Both the position numbers and the translations under genes were made by a program. A stretch of DNA of 64,000 bases, taken from Syntrophomonas wolfei subsp. methylbutyratica (GTDB lineage Bacteria > Bacillota > Syntrophomonadia > Syntrophomonadales > Syntrophomonadaceae). The notes below the pieces were generated by a model. It was not told where the DNA came from. It did not search any database and saw only the letters and a list, made by a program, of their open reading frames with translations. The stretch lies in contig NZ_BBQT01000004.1 in the NCBI RefSeq assembly GCF_001570625.1, positions 62,001-126,000 on the forward strand, written 5' to 3'. This document shows, piece after piece, positions 1 through 7,932 of the stretch (the first letter of the stretch is position 1; every line of letters begins with the position of its first letter).

Positions 1-84
1 GTGATTTTTGTGCCAAGAGTGGCAAGGATAAAAAGTAAGAGTGGGATATACCATGTTATTATGAGAGGAATTAATTCGTCAGAT

Positions 85-250
85 TATGTTTGAGGAGAAT
101 GAAGATTGCTCTTCCTCCCACGGTAACCTGGTTTAATTTGGAGGCCACCATTCTTAATACTTGATCACCCACATCATGACCATAATTGGTCATTAAACTT
201 TTAAAAGTCGATATCCACCATGGCTACAACATAATTGCCGCTGAGTTTCA
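85..250 (-). pseudogene. decayed GGDEF (diguanylate cyclase) fragment
   Basis: Read on the minus strand, this stretch gives NYVVAMVDID, then KFND, then YGHDVGDQVLRMVASKLNQV and GGRA. These are the core motifs of a GGDEF diguanylate cyclase domain (metal-binding DID, KFND, YGHDVGD), the enzyme that makes cyclic di-GMP. The reading frame is broken by a TAA just after VDIDF and by a frameshift before YGHD. The sequence stops resembling the family before the GGEEF signature loop. Both ends are missing, so only about 45 residues of a once larger gene remain. It cannot make an active enzyme. Confidence 0.7.
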
Positions 251-374
251 TCACTTATAATAGGCCTGGACAAGGGTAAAATAGTAAATTCGTATCTATA
301 AGTGAAAGGATACTTTTTTATTTTACATAAGCTAAAAATGAGCTAGTGCTGCTTCGGATAGAAAGGATTTAAAG

Positions 375-983
375 ATGGGGAAAAAACTATTCGTATTCAA
401 TAAAATTGCCACTGTTTACGGTCTTTTTTTTAATTGGCAAGTGGGGAACTACCGCTACATTTTGAATAATGTCAAAGACGAGCTGGAGTTTTCCACCTAT
501 CAAAGCGTCATCGACATAGGATGCGGTACAGGAGCACTATGCAAGGTGTTTCAAGAATATGGTCTGGAGGTGACCGGGCTAGATCCTGCCGAAGCTATGC
601 TTGCGATTGCTACGAAAAAGGCTGGGAAAATAGAACCAAACGAACCGTTTATTCGGTTTATTCGTGGCGATGCGCTTAATGGGCTCCCATTCCGTAAAAG
701 AAGTTTTGACTTGGCCATAACATCCTATGTGGCCCACGGGCTTATGCCAAAGGAGAGGCTGATCCTTTACAATGAGATGAAAAGAGTGGCAAGGCATATA
801 GTTGTTTTGTTAGACTATAACGAACACCGTTCATTGATTAGCGACATTGCAGAATGGCTGGAAGGCGGAGACTATTTTAACTTCATAGGAAACATCAGGG
901 ATGAATTAATGCAACAGTTCGGCAATCTTAAAGTCATCAATACCGGCAAGCGTTCTGCGATGTATATTTGTAAAATAGACTAA
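375..983 (+). CDS. class I SAM-dependent methyltransferase
   Basis: This 202-residue protein has the Rossmann-type methyltransferase glycine motif VIDIGCGTG near residue 46, an acidic residue ending strand 2 (GLDPAEAM), and a later DLAITSYV segment matching the post-motif region of the Methyltransf_11/25 families. It should transfer a methyl group from S-adenosylmethionine to an unidentified small molecule or lipid. An AAAGGA-type ribosome site precedes the ATG. It stands alone between a GGDEF relic and a toxin gene, so context gives no substrate. No signal peptide or membrane segment is seen, so it is probably cytosolic. Confidence 0.8.
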   Translation: MGKKLFVFNKIATVYGLFFNWQVGNYRYILNNVKDELEFSTYQSVIDIGCGTGALCKVFQEYGLEVTGLDPAEAMLAIATKKAGKIEPNEPFIRFIRGDALNGLPFRKRSFDLAITSYVAHGLMPKERLILYNEMKRVARHIVVLLDYNEHRSLISDIAEWLEGGDYFNFIGNIRDELMQQFGNLKVINTGKRSAMYICKID

Positions 984-1148
984 TGCATTACTAAGTTTTC
1001 TCGCCGGGACAGCAATATATATGCAGTTCTTAAACATTTCAGTGACATCGTACTAAAGCTAATGACAAAGCTTGCTCAAGGAGAGCAGACCGGAAAAGAA
1101 AAAGGCTGGGTGACTATAGAGGAAGTGGAAGCAGAGCTGGGGATTTAG
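984..1148 (+). pseudogene. C-terminal remnant of an antitoxin gene
   Basis: Directly before the toxin gene, an open frame without a proper start reads to a stop one base before the toxin ATG. Its tail (GWVTIEEVEAELGI) looks like the C-terminus of an antitoxin that partners RelE/ParE toxins; which antitoxin family is uncertain. The frame runs back to the methyltransferase stop with only an internal ATG at 1062, which would give 28 residues. The DNA-binding N-terminus expected of a Phd/YefM or RelB type antitoxin is absent, so it appears 5'-truncated. Confidence 0.45.
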
Positions 1149-1149
1149 A

Positions 1150-1482
1150 ATGAACAAGCTGAAAATTTCACCTGAAGCCAGAAATGATTTAGTGGAAATT
1201 AAAAATTACATTTCTCAGGAACCTAATAGTTCACAGGCTGCTGAAAAATTAATATCAAAAATAACGAAGAAAATCCGAGGATTATTGGATTATCCTGGGA
1301 TCGGGGCATCTCTATCTTCGGTTATTGACATTCAAACAGAATATCGATTTCTTGCTTGTGCCAATTATCTCATATTTTACAGGTACGAAGATGAAGCTGT
1401 TTATGTGATTAGGATTTTATACGGCAGGCGTGATTATGTACGCGTTTTGTTTAATGATTTATTAGAGAAAGAAGAAAAGTAG
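1150..1482 (+). CDS. RelE/ParE family toxin
   Basis: A 110-residue basic protein with the RelE/ParE fold pattern: SPEARNDLVEIKNYI at the N-terminus, the central YPGIG motif, YLIFYRYEDEAVYVIRILYG and a final RRDYVRVLF. Known members either cleave mRNA on the ribosome (RelE) or poison gyrase (ParE); the two cannot be told apart by eye. It starts one base after the antitoxin remnant, the usual tight operon spacing. The toxin looks intact while the antitoxin looks truncated, so the toxin may be silent, inactive or controlled elsewhere. Confidence 0.8.
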   Translation: MNKLKISPEARNDLVEIKNYISQEPNSSQAAEKLISKITKKIRGLLDYPGIGASLSSVIDIQTEYRFLACANYLIFYRYEDEAVYVIRILYGRRDYVRVLFNDLLEKEEK

Positions 1483-1517
1483 GATTCGATTTTGTTCTAA
1501 ATTTATATACAGCCCGG

Positions 1518-1555
1518 GGCACTCTACACTGTAATAATGTAGAGTGCCTTGCTTG
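1518..1555 (+). terminator. rho-independent terminator after the toxin gene
   Basis: An 11-base perfect stem (GGCACTCTACA with TGTAGAGTGCC) around a 9-base loop is followed by TTGCTTGTTTTA. It lies 36 bases after the toxin stop codon. Confidence 0.8.
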
Positions 1556-1740
1556 TTTTATCGTTATGAAAGCAGCTACAGTTGATTTGGATTTCGCTCT
1601 GCTGGTTACTTTTTCTTCCTTCGAATCGATTAGCCAACGGCTTAGAATTTGGCTGAATCTCTCTGGACGAATAGTGTCTATTGCTCTTAAAAGGGATTAT
1701 CCCGAAATGCGCTATTTTGAGACAGTCCCTGCTGTATAGA

Positions 1741-2290
1741 TTATCCGAGGATTTTCTTCAGATCTTCATCAGGTGTCGAAATCGGGGAAATGTTAAAGTT
1801 GTCCACTAAATAATTCAGGACGTTAGGAGAAACAAAGGCCGGAAGTGTTGGCCCAAGGTAGATGTTTTTTATACCCAAAGACAGCAGTGTCAGTAAGATG
1901 CTGACCGCCTTCTGTTCATACCAGGAGAGAACCATGGTGAGGGGCAGTTCATTCACACCGCAGTCAAAAGCTTCAGCAAGTGCTACCGCGACACGAATCG
2001 CACTGTAGGCATCGTTGCACTGTCCCATATCCATGATACGAGGTAGTCCGCCGATTTCTCCCAAATCCAAATCATTGAAGCGGTATTTGCCGCAGGCCAG
2101 CGTCAGAATCACACTGTCCTGAGGTGTCTGGCGAACAAACTCGGTGTAATAGTTACGACCAGATTTGGCACCGTTACAGCCGCCGACCAGGAAGAAGTGC
2201 TTAATGGCTCCAGCTTTAACGGCATCGATCACCGTATCTGCAACCGACAGTACAGTACCATGCCCAAAGCCGGTTGTTACCTGTGCTCCT
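1741..2290 (-). pseudogene. hcp: hydroxylamine reductase / hybrid-cluster protein, C-terminal fragment
   Basis: The minus strand encodes about 180 residues matching the C-terminal domain of the hybrid-cluster protein Hcp: [20 protein letters not shown], then [46 protein letters not shown] and [14 protein letters not shown]. The Cys residues of the GGCNG, LACGKYR and MGQCND motifs, which ligate the hybrid Fe-S-O cluster, are present. Hcp is normally about 540 residues, and the N-terminal two thirds, including the first Fe-S cluster motif, are gone. An internal ATG at 2232 could start a 163-residue product, but without the N-terminus it should not reduce NO or hydroxylamine. The break coincides with a Crp/Fnr gene fragment on the opposite strand. 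Confidence 0.85.
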
Positions 2291-2304
2291 CGGTATAATC
2301 TCCC

Positions 2305-2421
2305 AGTTCCAGTGATTACCTATATGTGGACAGAAGCGCCTTGTCTAGAGAACTATGCAAAATGAGAGATGAAGGGCTCATAGAGTTTAAAAAGAACCAC
2401 TTTTGCGTGTCCCCCATGTAA
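2305..2421 (+). pseudogene. Crp/Fnr-family regulator, C-terminal HTH fragment
   Basis: From 2314 the plus strand reads [20 protein letters not shown] and then GLIEFKKNHF before a TAA stop. This is the recognition helix and C-terminal wing of a Crp/Fnr helix-turn-helix domain. The cyclic-nucleotide-like sensor domain and the first part of the HTH are missing. In many Clostridia a Crp/Fnr regulator of the HcpR type lies next to hcp. The fragment lies back to back with the hcp remnant, as expected if one deletion removed both 5' ends and the shared divergent promoter. Confidence 0.75.
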
Positions 2422-2452
2422 CCCAAGAAAACAATTCTTTTCTTGCAATAAT

Positions 2453-2481
2453 TTGCTTATAAGTGTAGAATTTTATAAAAT
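2453..2481 (+). promoter_or_regulatory. candidate sigma-A promoter of the riboswitch leader
   Basis: TTGCTT at 2453-2458 and TAAAAT at 2476-2481 are separated by 17 bases. The pair sits about 40 bases before the first structured leader sequence. Confidence 0.4.
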
Positions 2482-2519
2482 ACATTGGTGATTCACAACA
2501 TTTACATACTTTTTCCGAA

Positions 2520-2625
2520 CTTGAGGACCTAAAGTAAATGCCATGGTATCAAGTCATTGGGTATACCGGGAAACGGGTGTGCCTCCCACTGTGGAAAGGA
2601 GAACCTATATCCAAACGGATGCTAT
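2520..2625 (+). promoter_or_regulatory. candidate molybdenum/tungsten cofactor riboswitch (Moco RNA motif)
   Basis: The segment holds ACCGGGAAACGGGT followed by TGCCTCCCACTGTGG and AAAGGAGAACC. The CCGGGAAACGG hairpin next to GCCTCCC, with a pairing GGAG/AAAG segment downstream, is how I remember the Moco RNA motif. A diverged cobalamin-type leader (GGGAA...GGTG...ACTGT) is the main alternative. A promoter lies upstream and two hairpins lie directly downstream, as in a transcription-terminating riboswitch. The next gene encodes repeated sulfite-oxidase-fold domains, which fits control by molybdopterin cofactor. The assignment rests on recalled motifs and was not run through a covariance model. 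Confidence 0.45.
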
Positions 2626-2629
2626 TAAG

Positions 2630-2706
2630 GGGCAAGTTTGTTCTTTCACAGACTTGCCCTATTTTAATAGTTATTCCAGCCCGGTACTGCTTTCTGCCGG
2701 GCTTTT
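2630..2706 (+). terminator. expression-platform terminators of the leader
   Basis: Two hairpins follow the candidate riboswitch. The first has a 12-base stem (GGGCAAGTTTGT with ACAGACTTGCCC, one G-T pair) at 2630-2659, followed by TATTTTAATA. The second has AGCCCGG pairing with CCGGGCT at 2678-2703, followed by TTTT. Either could stop transcription before the gene at 3054. Confidence 0.65.
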
Positions 2707-3053
2707 AGTATTTCTAGGATAATTAACATTCTAACTGTAAAATATGGAGGAGATTAACATATAGATGGTATAGGATTAATTAAGTCGATAATACGAGGCG
2801 AGAAGCTTATATTGAAACTTATATATAGATAGAGATATTAAGATAGAGAAAGATTGGGGGGATTAAAATATGCTTTGTATATTTCAAAATGGGGAATATT
2901 AGTTCCTCTTTTTTAGTTTATAGCCATATCGCAAGTTGTTACATGTAGTATTTGGATAATGACAAGAAAGAGATTAATATGGGGAAATGAGGAGGTGGCA
3001 AACCACTACAGAGGAAAACAAACCTAAGATAAAACAGGAAAGAGGTGGGTTTT
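2707..3053 (+). other. long AT-rich leader of the surface-protein gene
   Basis: This stretch without a long gene separates the terminators from the next start codon. It is AT-rich. It contains a 10-codon frame (MLCIFQNGEY) that begins near 2870 after a GGGGGGAT ribosome-site-like sequence and could be a leader peptide or chance. No second riboswitch could be recognised. Confidence 0.3.
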
Positions 3054-6000
3054 ATGTTGAATAAGAAAAAAGGGTGGGGTAAATTAGTTGCCCTGTGCTT
3101 AATGTTTGCATTGCTTTTTGGGTGTAGCGGCTTAATGATGCCGGATACGGTTGATGCTACTGGCAACAATAATCAGACAAACAATGACATTATTAGGATT
3201 GCTGAGGCATCGACAATTGATGTTCTCTTCGATGGTGAAATTGCTTTAACACCGAATGAGACCTTTAGCTTGACTGCTTATACCTCAAATGAATCTTATA
3301 CTGTCAGCAAAACTACACCACTGGGTGCACTTCAGGCAGCCGCAACTGCCAGTGGTTTTACCTTTGACATTACTGACAAGAAATATGACTCATCAAAGGT
3401 TCTCCTGTTAGATAATATAGGAAACTATAAATATGTTAAGGGCGGGAGTAAGTGGTATGCTTACGTCAATGATGTCTATAAAGATGGCTATGACAATGCT
3501 GCTGATGGCTTGAACCTGATAGAGCTCGTAGACGGGGACCGGGTGGAATTCTATTATGCTGCCGGTATTGCTACTCCCACTGACTATAATGCGGTTAAGG
3601 CAGCAGCTACCGCAGCCGTAAAAACCGTTGCCCGTACAGGTGTTGCCCCAACGGAATGGACCCTGCAGCTCTCGGGGGCGAAGGATGAAAAGGTAAGCAA
3701 GGCGTACTTCGAGAATGGTCTTGCCTGTGCTTCCTCAACCCATAAGGTGTCCTGGACCGACGCTGATGGTAATGTCTGGGGAGGCGTACCATTATGGTTG
3801 CTAGTTGGCATGGTTGACGATAACCCCGATGTTGGTGTTAAGCACTTCAACTTTAACGATGACCTCGCTGCCCAGAAGTATCAGGTTAATGTTATATCGG
3901 GAGACGGGTGGAAGGCCACCCTCGATAGCGATAAAATTGCCCGCAATAATGGGTATATTATCGCCAATACCCTTAACGGCGAACCTCTCCCGCAAAAGCT
4001 TGATTCAGGAAAAGGTTCCTGGCCTTTGCATCTGAAAGGTGAGGCTATTTTTGGTGGACAACAGGTAGGCAATGTTGTTAAGATCGAGCTGTCAAATCTT
4101 CCTCAGCCAGCTGCGGGATGGACCCTGGAATTGAGCGGGGAAGTAGGGGATACCATCACCCAGGAGGAGTTTGAAGAAGGACTGGCCTGTACGGGGTCAG
4201 GTCATTATAAAGAATGGACTGATAAGGAAGGTAATGTCTGGTCGGGTGTCCCCCTCTGGGTACTTTTGGGTGCGGTAGATGACATCGAGAAAGGTAAGCA
4301 TTGGACTTTTAATGAATCCCTGGCTATAGGTTATACTGTAAAAGTTAGTGCAGCAGACTTTAGCAAGACTTTTAACGGGGCTGATATAGCTAAAAGTGAT
4401 AACTATATTATAGCTAACAAGATGAACGGTAAACCTCTTACCGACTCATATCCGTTGCGCCTGGTTGGTGCTGGTGTTACTAAAACCGATGGTTCAGGGG
4501 GACTTGGGGGTAAAGCTGTCGGCAACATTACTAAGATAGAAATACCAGAGTTGCAGACTCCAGCGGCTGTCGAAGGCAGTTGGAACCTTACTATGACCGG
4601 CAAGATTAGTGATGTTTTTTCACAAGAAGAGTTTGAGGCTGCTCTTGCCTGCCCAAATTCGGGCCACTTTGTACAGTGGACTGACGGCAATAATGATGTA
4701 TGGTCCGGCATACCTCTATGGTACCTAACCGGCTGGGTAGACGATCGGCAGCCTCATAAGTACAATGCTAATCTGGCCACCGCTGGTTATACGATACTGG
4801 TCAAGGCCGGAGACGGCTATACCAAGGATTTTTCCAGCAAGGATGTAGCCTGGAGTAATGACTATATAATTGCAAATAAATTAAACGGAAAACCCCTAAC
4901 TGATTCATGGCCACTGCGCTTGGTTGGTACCGGTGTTGCTAAAGCTGATGGCTTTCTAAGCGGTACCAGTGTTAGCAATATTGCGGAGATTGCATTAACC
5001 TCTTTTGAGACTGCCGTTCCTATACCAGAAGTGCGTATTATTAAGTACGGCGAGGATCATACCACTATCCTCCAGGAAAAAACCGTTGATTATTTATGGA
5101 TGCAGAGTAATCTGGAAGTGATTGGCGACGGCACCACGGTATATCGCTACGAGGGAATTACCAACAACCCGGATGATGTTTGGGATGCTGACGAGACCTA
5201 TCCCGGCGGTTACAAGGTAGCCAATGCCGTAAAAGGTAGCCGTATCAAGGACCTTTGCGAGCTTGTGGGTGGTATGGGCGCCGGTACGGAAATAGTATTT
5301 GTTGCTAAAGACGGCTTCGAGACCAGGCTTCCTTACTCCTCCATATATACCGACCCTTCAGTGCAAGCACGACAGGGGGATGCGATTTTGGCCTGGTGGG
5401 GTGATGGGAAATATGTACCCGACTATGCAGATGGTATGCGTTTATTCTTCACTCCGGAGGGTGACAACGTTTACGGCCAATGGGATATGCATGAGACCCT
5501 TCCGGAAAAATACTGGCACTACTATTATGGTGATGGTGTCCAGTATCCTTCTTGCGCTGGTTTATCAGCCAAGTATATTTCAGAAATCAGGGTATACTCC
5601 GTACCTCAGGGTGATTGGACACTGGCGTTGGATGGTCAGGATATAGGTGGTTTACAATATGAAGTAAGCAAAACCTATTTCGAATCGGCTCTCGCCTGTC
5701 AGTTTGGCGCTAATCACAAGGCAAGCTACACTGATTCTAAAGGGCGGGTCTGGGAAGGTATGCCTCTGTGGTTCCTGCTTGGATTCGTTGATGATGCTGA
5801 TCAACACTCCAGTAAGGCCTTTAATGATGTACTGGCCAAGGCTGGGTACCAGGTAGTGATTACCGCTGATGATGGTCATTCGATAACTATTGATAGTAGA
5901 GATATTGATCGCAATAACAACTATATTATCGCCAATTCGCTCGATGGGGCGCTTATACCTGAGTCTGATAGCAGCTGGCCGCTCCGCCTGGTTGGAGCAA

Positions 6001-6365
6001 ATGCAAGTGGAGCAACATCTATTTCCCAGATTGTGAGCATCAAACTGCTTAAATCCTTTAAAGACTGGCCACTTAAATATGAGCCGGTTCACAGCACACA
6101 CGATTGGAATATTATATTCAGTTTGCCAGTATCAAAAAACCAGAACCTGGACGATCACATTTATGTAACTAATGTTACTGGTAAGAAGGAACCTGTTACC
6201 TGTAGAGTCAATCCGGAAAATCCCGAGGGTATCCAGGTATTACCACCCCAAGGAGGCTATCAGCCTGGGGCAAGCTACACTTTGTGGATTAATGGTAGTT
6301 TAAAATCTGAGGCTGGTAAACCCCTTAAACAGGCGTACAAGCTTCAATTTACGATTGCCAATTAA
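3054..6365 (+). CDS. secreted lipoprotein-like protein with DUF4430 and four sulfite-oxidase-fold repeats
   Basis: ATG 3054 is chosen because AGAGGTGG lies just upstream; a GTG at 3045 lies inside that site. The N-terminus is a signal peptide ending LLFGC, a possible lipobox. Residues ~70-175 resemble DUF4430 (GSKWYAYVND, DGDRVEFYY). Four repeats of about 145 residues (~200, ~354, ~509 and ~853) share VWxGVPLWxLLG, FNxxLA, NYIIANxLNGKPL and PLRLVG. These match the oxidoreductase molybdopterin-binding (SUOX) fold. Each repeat also has a Cys (LACTGSGH, LACPNSGH and so on) where sulfite oxidase places its Mo-ligating Cys. A fifth, degenerate copy (~660-850) lacks it. The C-terminus (~1000-1103) resembles an SbsA-type Ig domain. 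It acts outside the membrane. Whether it binds cofactor is unknown; the repeats may be only structural. Confidence 0.7.
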   Translation: MLNKKKGWGKLVALCLMFALLFGCSGLMMPDTVDATGNNNQTNNDIIRIAEASTIDVLFDGEIALTPNETFSLTAYTSNESYTVSKTTPLGALQAAATASGFTFDITDKKYDSSKVLLLDNIGNYKYVKGGSKWYAYVNDVYKDGYDNAADGLNLIELVDGDRVEFYYAAGIATPTDYNAVKAAATAAVKTVARTGVAPTEWTLQLSGAKDEKVSKAYFENGLACASSTHKVSWTDADGNVWGGVPLWLLVGMVDDNPDVGVKHFNFNDDLAAQKYQVNVISGDGWKATLDSDKIARNNGYIIANTLNGEPLPQKLDSGKGSWPLHLKGEAIFGGQQVGNVVKIELSNLPQPAAGWTLELSGEVGDTITQEEFEEGLACTGSGHYKEWTDKEGNVWSGVPLWVLLGAVDDIEKGKHWTFNESLAIGYTVKVSAADFSKTFNGADIAKSDNYIIANKMNGKPLTDSYPLRLVGAGVTKTDGSGGLGGKAVGNITKIEIPELQTPAAVEGSWNLTMTGKISDVFSQEEFEAALACPNSGHFVQWTDGNNDVWSGIPLWYLTGWVDDRQPHKYNANLATAGYTILVKAGDGYTKDFSSKDVAWSNDYIIANKLNGKPLTDSWPLRLVGTGVAKADGFLSGTSVSNIAEIALTSFETAVPIPEVRIIKYGEDHTTILQEKTVDYLWMQSNLEVIGDGTTVYRYEGITNNPDDVWDADETYPGGYKVANAVKGSRIKDLCELVGGMGAGTEIVFVAKDGFETRLPYSSIYTDPSVQARQGDAILAWWGDGKYVPDYADGMRLFFTPEGDNVYGQWDMHETLPEKYWHYYYGDGVQYPSCAGLSAKYISEIRVYSVPQGDWTLALDGQDIGGLQYEVSKTYFESALACQFGANHKASYTDSKGRVWEGMPLWFLLGFVDDADQHSSKAFNDVLAKAGYQVVITADDGHSITIDSRDIDRNNNYIIANSLDGALIPESDSSWPLRLVGANASGATSISQIVSIKLLKSFKDWPLKYEPVHSTHDWNIIFSLPVSKNQNLDDHIYVTNVTGKKEPVTCRVNPENPEGIQVLPPQGGYQPGASYTLWINGSLKSEAGKPLKQAYKLQFTIAN

Positions 6366-6416
6366 GCCCGATAAGATGAAATATTCTTCGTAAGCCATAT
6401 TAATTGTTACCTCCGG

Positions 6417-6448
6417 AAAAAGAGGCGGCCTAAGGGCCGCCTCTTTCC
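6417..6448. terminator. bidirectional terminator
   Basis: A near-perfect stem (AAAGAGGCGGCC with GGCCGCCTCTTT) around a TAAG loop has A-rich sequence before it and T-rich sequence after it. It lies between the convergent genes ending at 6365 and 6524. Confidence 0.85.
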
Positions 6449-6523
6449 AAAATATATGGAGGCTGCTTATTACTGTGTCTCCCAGCTAGCTGCCTCCATA
6501 TCTCCATATATTAAACCTGCAAT

Positions 6524-7396
6524 TTAGTGGCCGTCAAGCGTAAATTCCACCAGTAAAGTTGGCCGTTTAGATTCCTCAAAATACCGTCTGCTCCTAAATC
6601 CCAACAATCCATTATTTTCTAAACCGGTGATAATGAAACCCTGGTTATGTTCAGGATGTTGGTGCCATTCTCTGGCCAGATCGCTTATATCAATATTCAG
6701 GAAACGAAAATGCTTGGGTTTGATCTCCGTAGAATAGTGCTCGGTAGTACTGCTCTGTGGTTGCGTGTTCCAGGTGATCGTACTTTCATTCCAGGCTTCA
6801 ATTACCGGCCTTATTGTTAGTACCGGGTTGTTATAAGCAACCTCGTTTCTACACAGGTTTAATACCAGGTTAGCCTTAATGATCCTCGCCTGCTTGGATA
6901 GTGGTTGCATGTCAAAGTGCAGAAATGAGTGATAAATATCCCCGGAGGAAAGATCACGGCCTATATAGTTTGATAGTGAGTTTCTATAGTTGTGGTTGGC
7001 ATAATATTTGCTAATATAGCTATCTTGATTGGGGGTTATGATTAGGACTTTTAATTGATTCCCTTCCCGGCGGGACTCGGCGGTAAAAGAGGACTGACCC
7101 TCTATATCATTATTAACATCAATAGCAAGCTCGTTCTTAGTTTCGGGATCAGCTATCCTGGTTCTTGCCGGGTCACTTTTCTCCCCATTAACTGAAGTGG
7201 CTTTATCAGAAAGCTTCTGCATCAGTTTCTGGAGCAAGGCAGCATGTTTCTTCTCGCTGGAAAGTATGTTTCGTGTTATTTCTTCCTGCAAATTCGGATC
7301 TGGCATCTGGGAAGAGATATCCTGATATAGTTCCAGTAATTTCGATTTCTTTTCCATAGCCGTGGCTAACATGGAGTTAAGGTCTTTTGAGTTCAT
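6524..7396 (-). CDS. DNRLRE domain protein with ferritin-like helical N-terminus
   Basis: The start is set at the ATG at 7396 because GGAGGTGG precedes it; an in-frame ATG 63 bases upstream has no such site. The product has 290 residues. The first ~65 residues are helical and include SSEKKHAALL, an ExxH pattern like one half of a rubrerythrin/ferritin-like bundle. After a polar linker, residues ~125-290 match the DNRLRE beta-sandwich found in surface and carbohydrate-associated proteins (SFLHFDMQPL, ANLVLNLCRN, AWNESTITWNTQP, DLAREWHQHPEHNQGFII, RPTLLVEF). No signal peptide is visible, so it may be cytoplasmic, spore-associated or exported by another route. The neighbour at 7633 is a tiny ferritin-like protein. 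Function unknown. Confidence 0.65.
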   Translation of the reverse strand: MNSKDLNSMLATAMEKKSKLLELYQDISSQMPDPNLQEEITRNILSSEKKHAALLQKLMQKLSDKATSVNGEKSDPARTRIADPETKNELAIDVNNDIEGQSSFTAESRREGNQLKVLIITPNQDSYISKYYANHNYRNSLSNYIGRDLSSGDIYHSFLHFDMQPLSKQARIIKANLVLNLCRNEVAYNNPVLTIRPVIEAWNESTITWNTQPQSSTTEHYSTEIKPKHFRFLNIDISDLAREWHQHPEHNQGFIITGLENNGLLGFRSRRYFEESKRPTLLVEFTLDGH

Positions 7397-7632
7397 TGGA
7401 ATAACCACCTCCAAAGATTTATGCACCATCTTATGGTACTGGCGTGGAAAATGTTCCATATAAACACAATAATTTCTAAATTATCTTTCCGAGCCCGGAT
7501 ATAGTTTAAGTATATTAAAGCTTTCCGTTTGCCTCATTGGCATAGAGGAAGCAGTAACCAAATGAAATGGAAAACATATAATGAAATTACCGCAAACTAC
7601 CAGGCGGATAAAAATTTGGGAGGTGAAGAGGA

Positions 7633-7821
7633 ATGACATGTCCAAACTTCAAACAAATGGTATGGGAAGCGATTGCAGATGAAATTGGTGCGGTAGCTAT
7701 GTATGCACAAATGGCCAATATGGTGAGCGATGTAGAGCTCAAGACCCTGATACTCAGTATTGCTGGTGATGAGTATGGACACGCTAAATTCTGGTTAGCA
7801 GTCTATAACCTGGATGACTAA
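7633..7821 (+). CDS. minimal ferritin-like (rubrerythrin-related) protein
   Basis: A 62-residue protein with a GGGAGGTG ribosome site. It consists of two predicted helices. Helix 1 contains DEIGAVAMYAQMA, with Glu and Tyr spaced as in ferritin-like proteins. Helix 2 contains AGDEYGHAKFW, an ExxH iron-ligand motif. Full rubrerythrin domains have four helices with two such pairs, so this half-sized protein would need to dimerise to build a di-iron site. It is followed closely by a terminator and so is a single-gene unit. It may bind iron or act in oxidative stress; this is inference from the motif only. Confidence 0.6.
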   Translation: MTCPNFKQMVWEAIADEIGAVAMYAQMANMVSDVELKTLILSIAGDEYGHAKFWLAVYNLDD

Positions 7822-7827
7822 ACAGAC

Positions 7828-7855
7828 AAGGCGAGAGTTCGTTAGCTCTCGCCTT
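7828..7855 (+). terminator. rho-independent terminator
   Basis: A 10-base perfect stem AAGGCGAGAG / CTCTCGCCTT with an 8-base loop lies six bases after the ferritin-like gene. Immediately after it, near 7864, is a GGGGGACGTTCTTTTTG sequence belonging to the GGGGACGG repeat family seen elsewhere in the window. Confidence 0.8.
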
Positions 7856-7932
7856 AACAAAGCAGGGGGACGTTCTTTTTGCTTCCAAGATTTTTGTTTG
7901 ATTTAATGGGCAAAAACAATGGATGTGGTATG

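Noticed and set aside
1566-1739. 57-codon plus-strand reading frame after the toxin terminator
   Set aside because: No ribosome site and no recognisable family; it may be a remnant but cannot be supported as a gene.
2520-2625. Calling the leader a cobalamin riboswitch
   Set aside because: GGGAA, GGTG and ACTGT resemble it, but the paired AATCCGG block and the downstream loop were not found; the Moco-like motif order fits better. Kept as an alternative only.
5652-6101. 149-codon minus-strand frame inside the repeat protein gene
   Set aside because: Antisense to a clear coding sequence with strong domain similarity; composition looks like a shadow frame.
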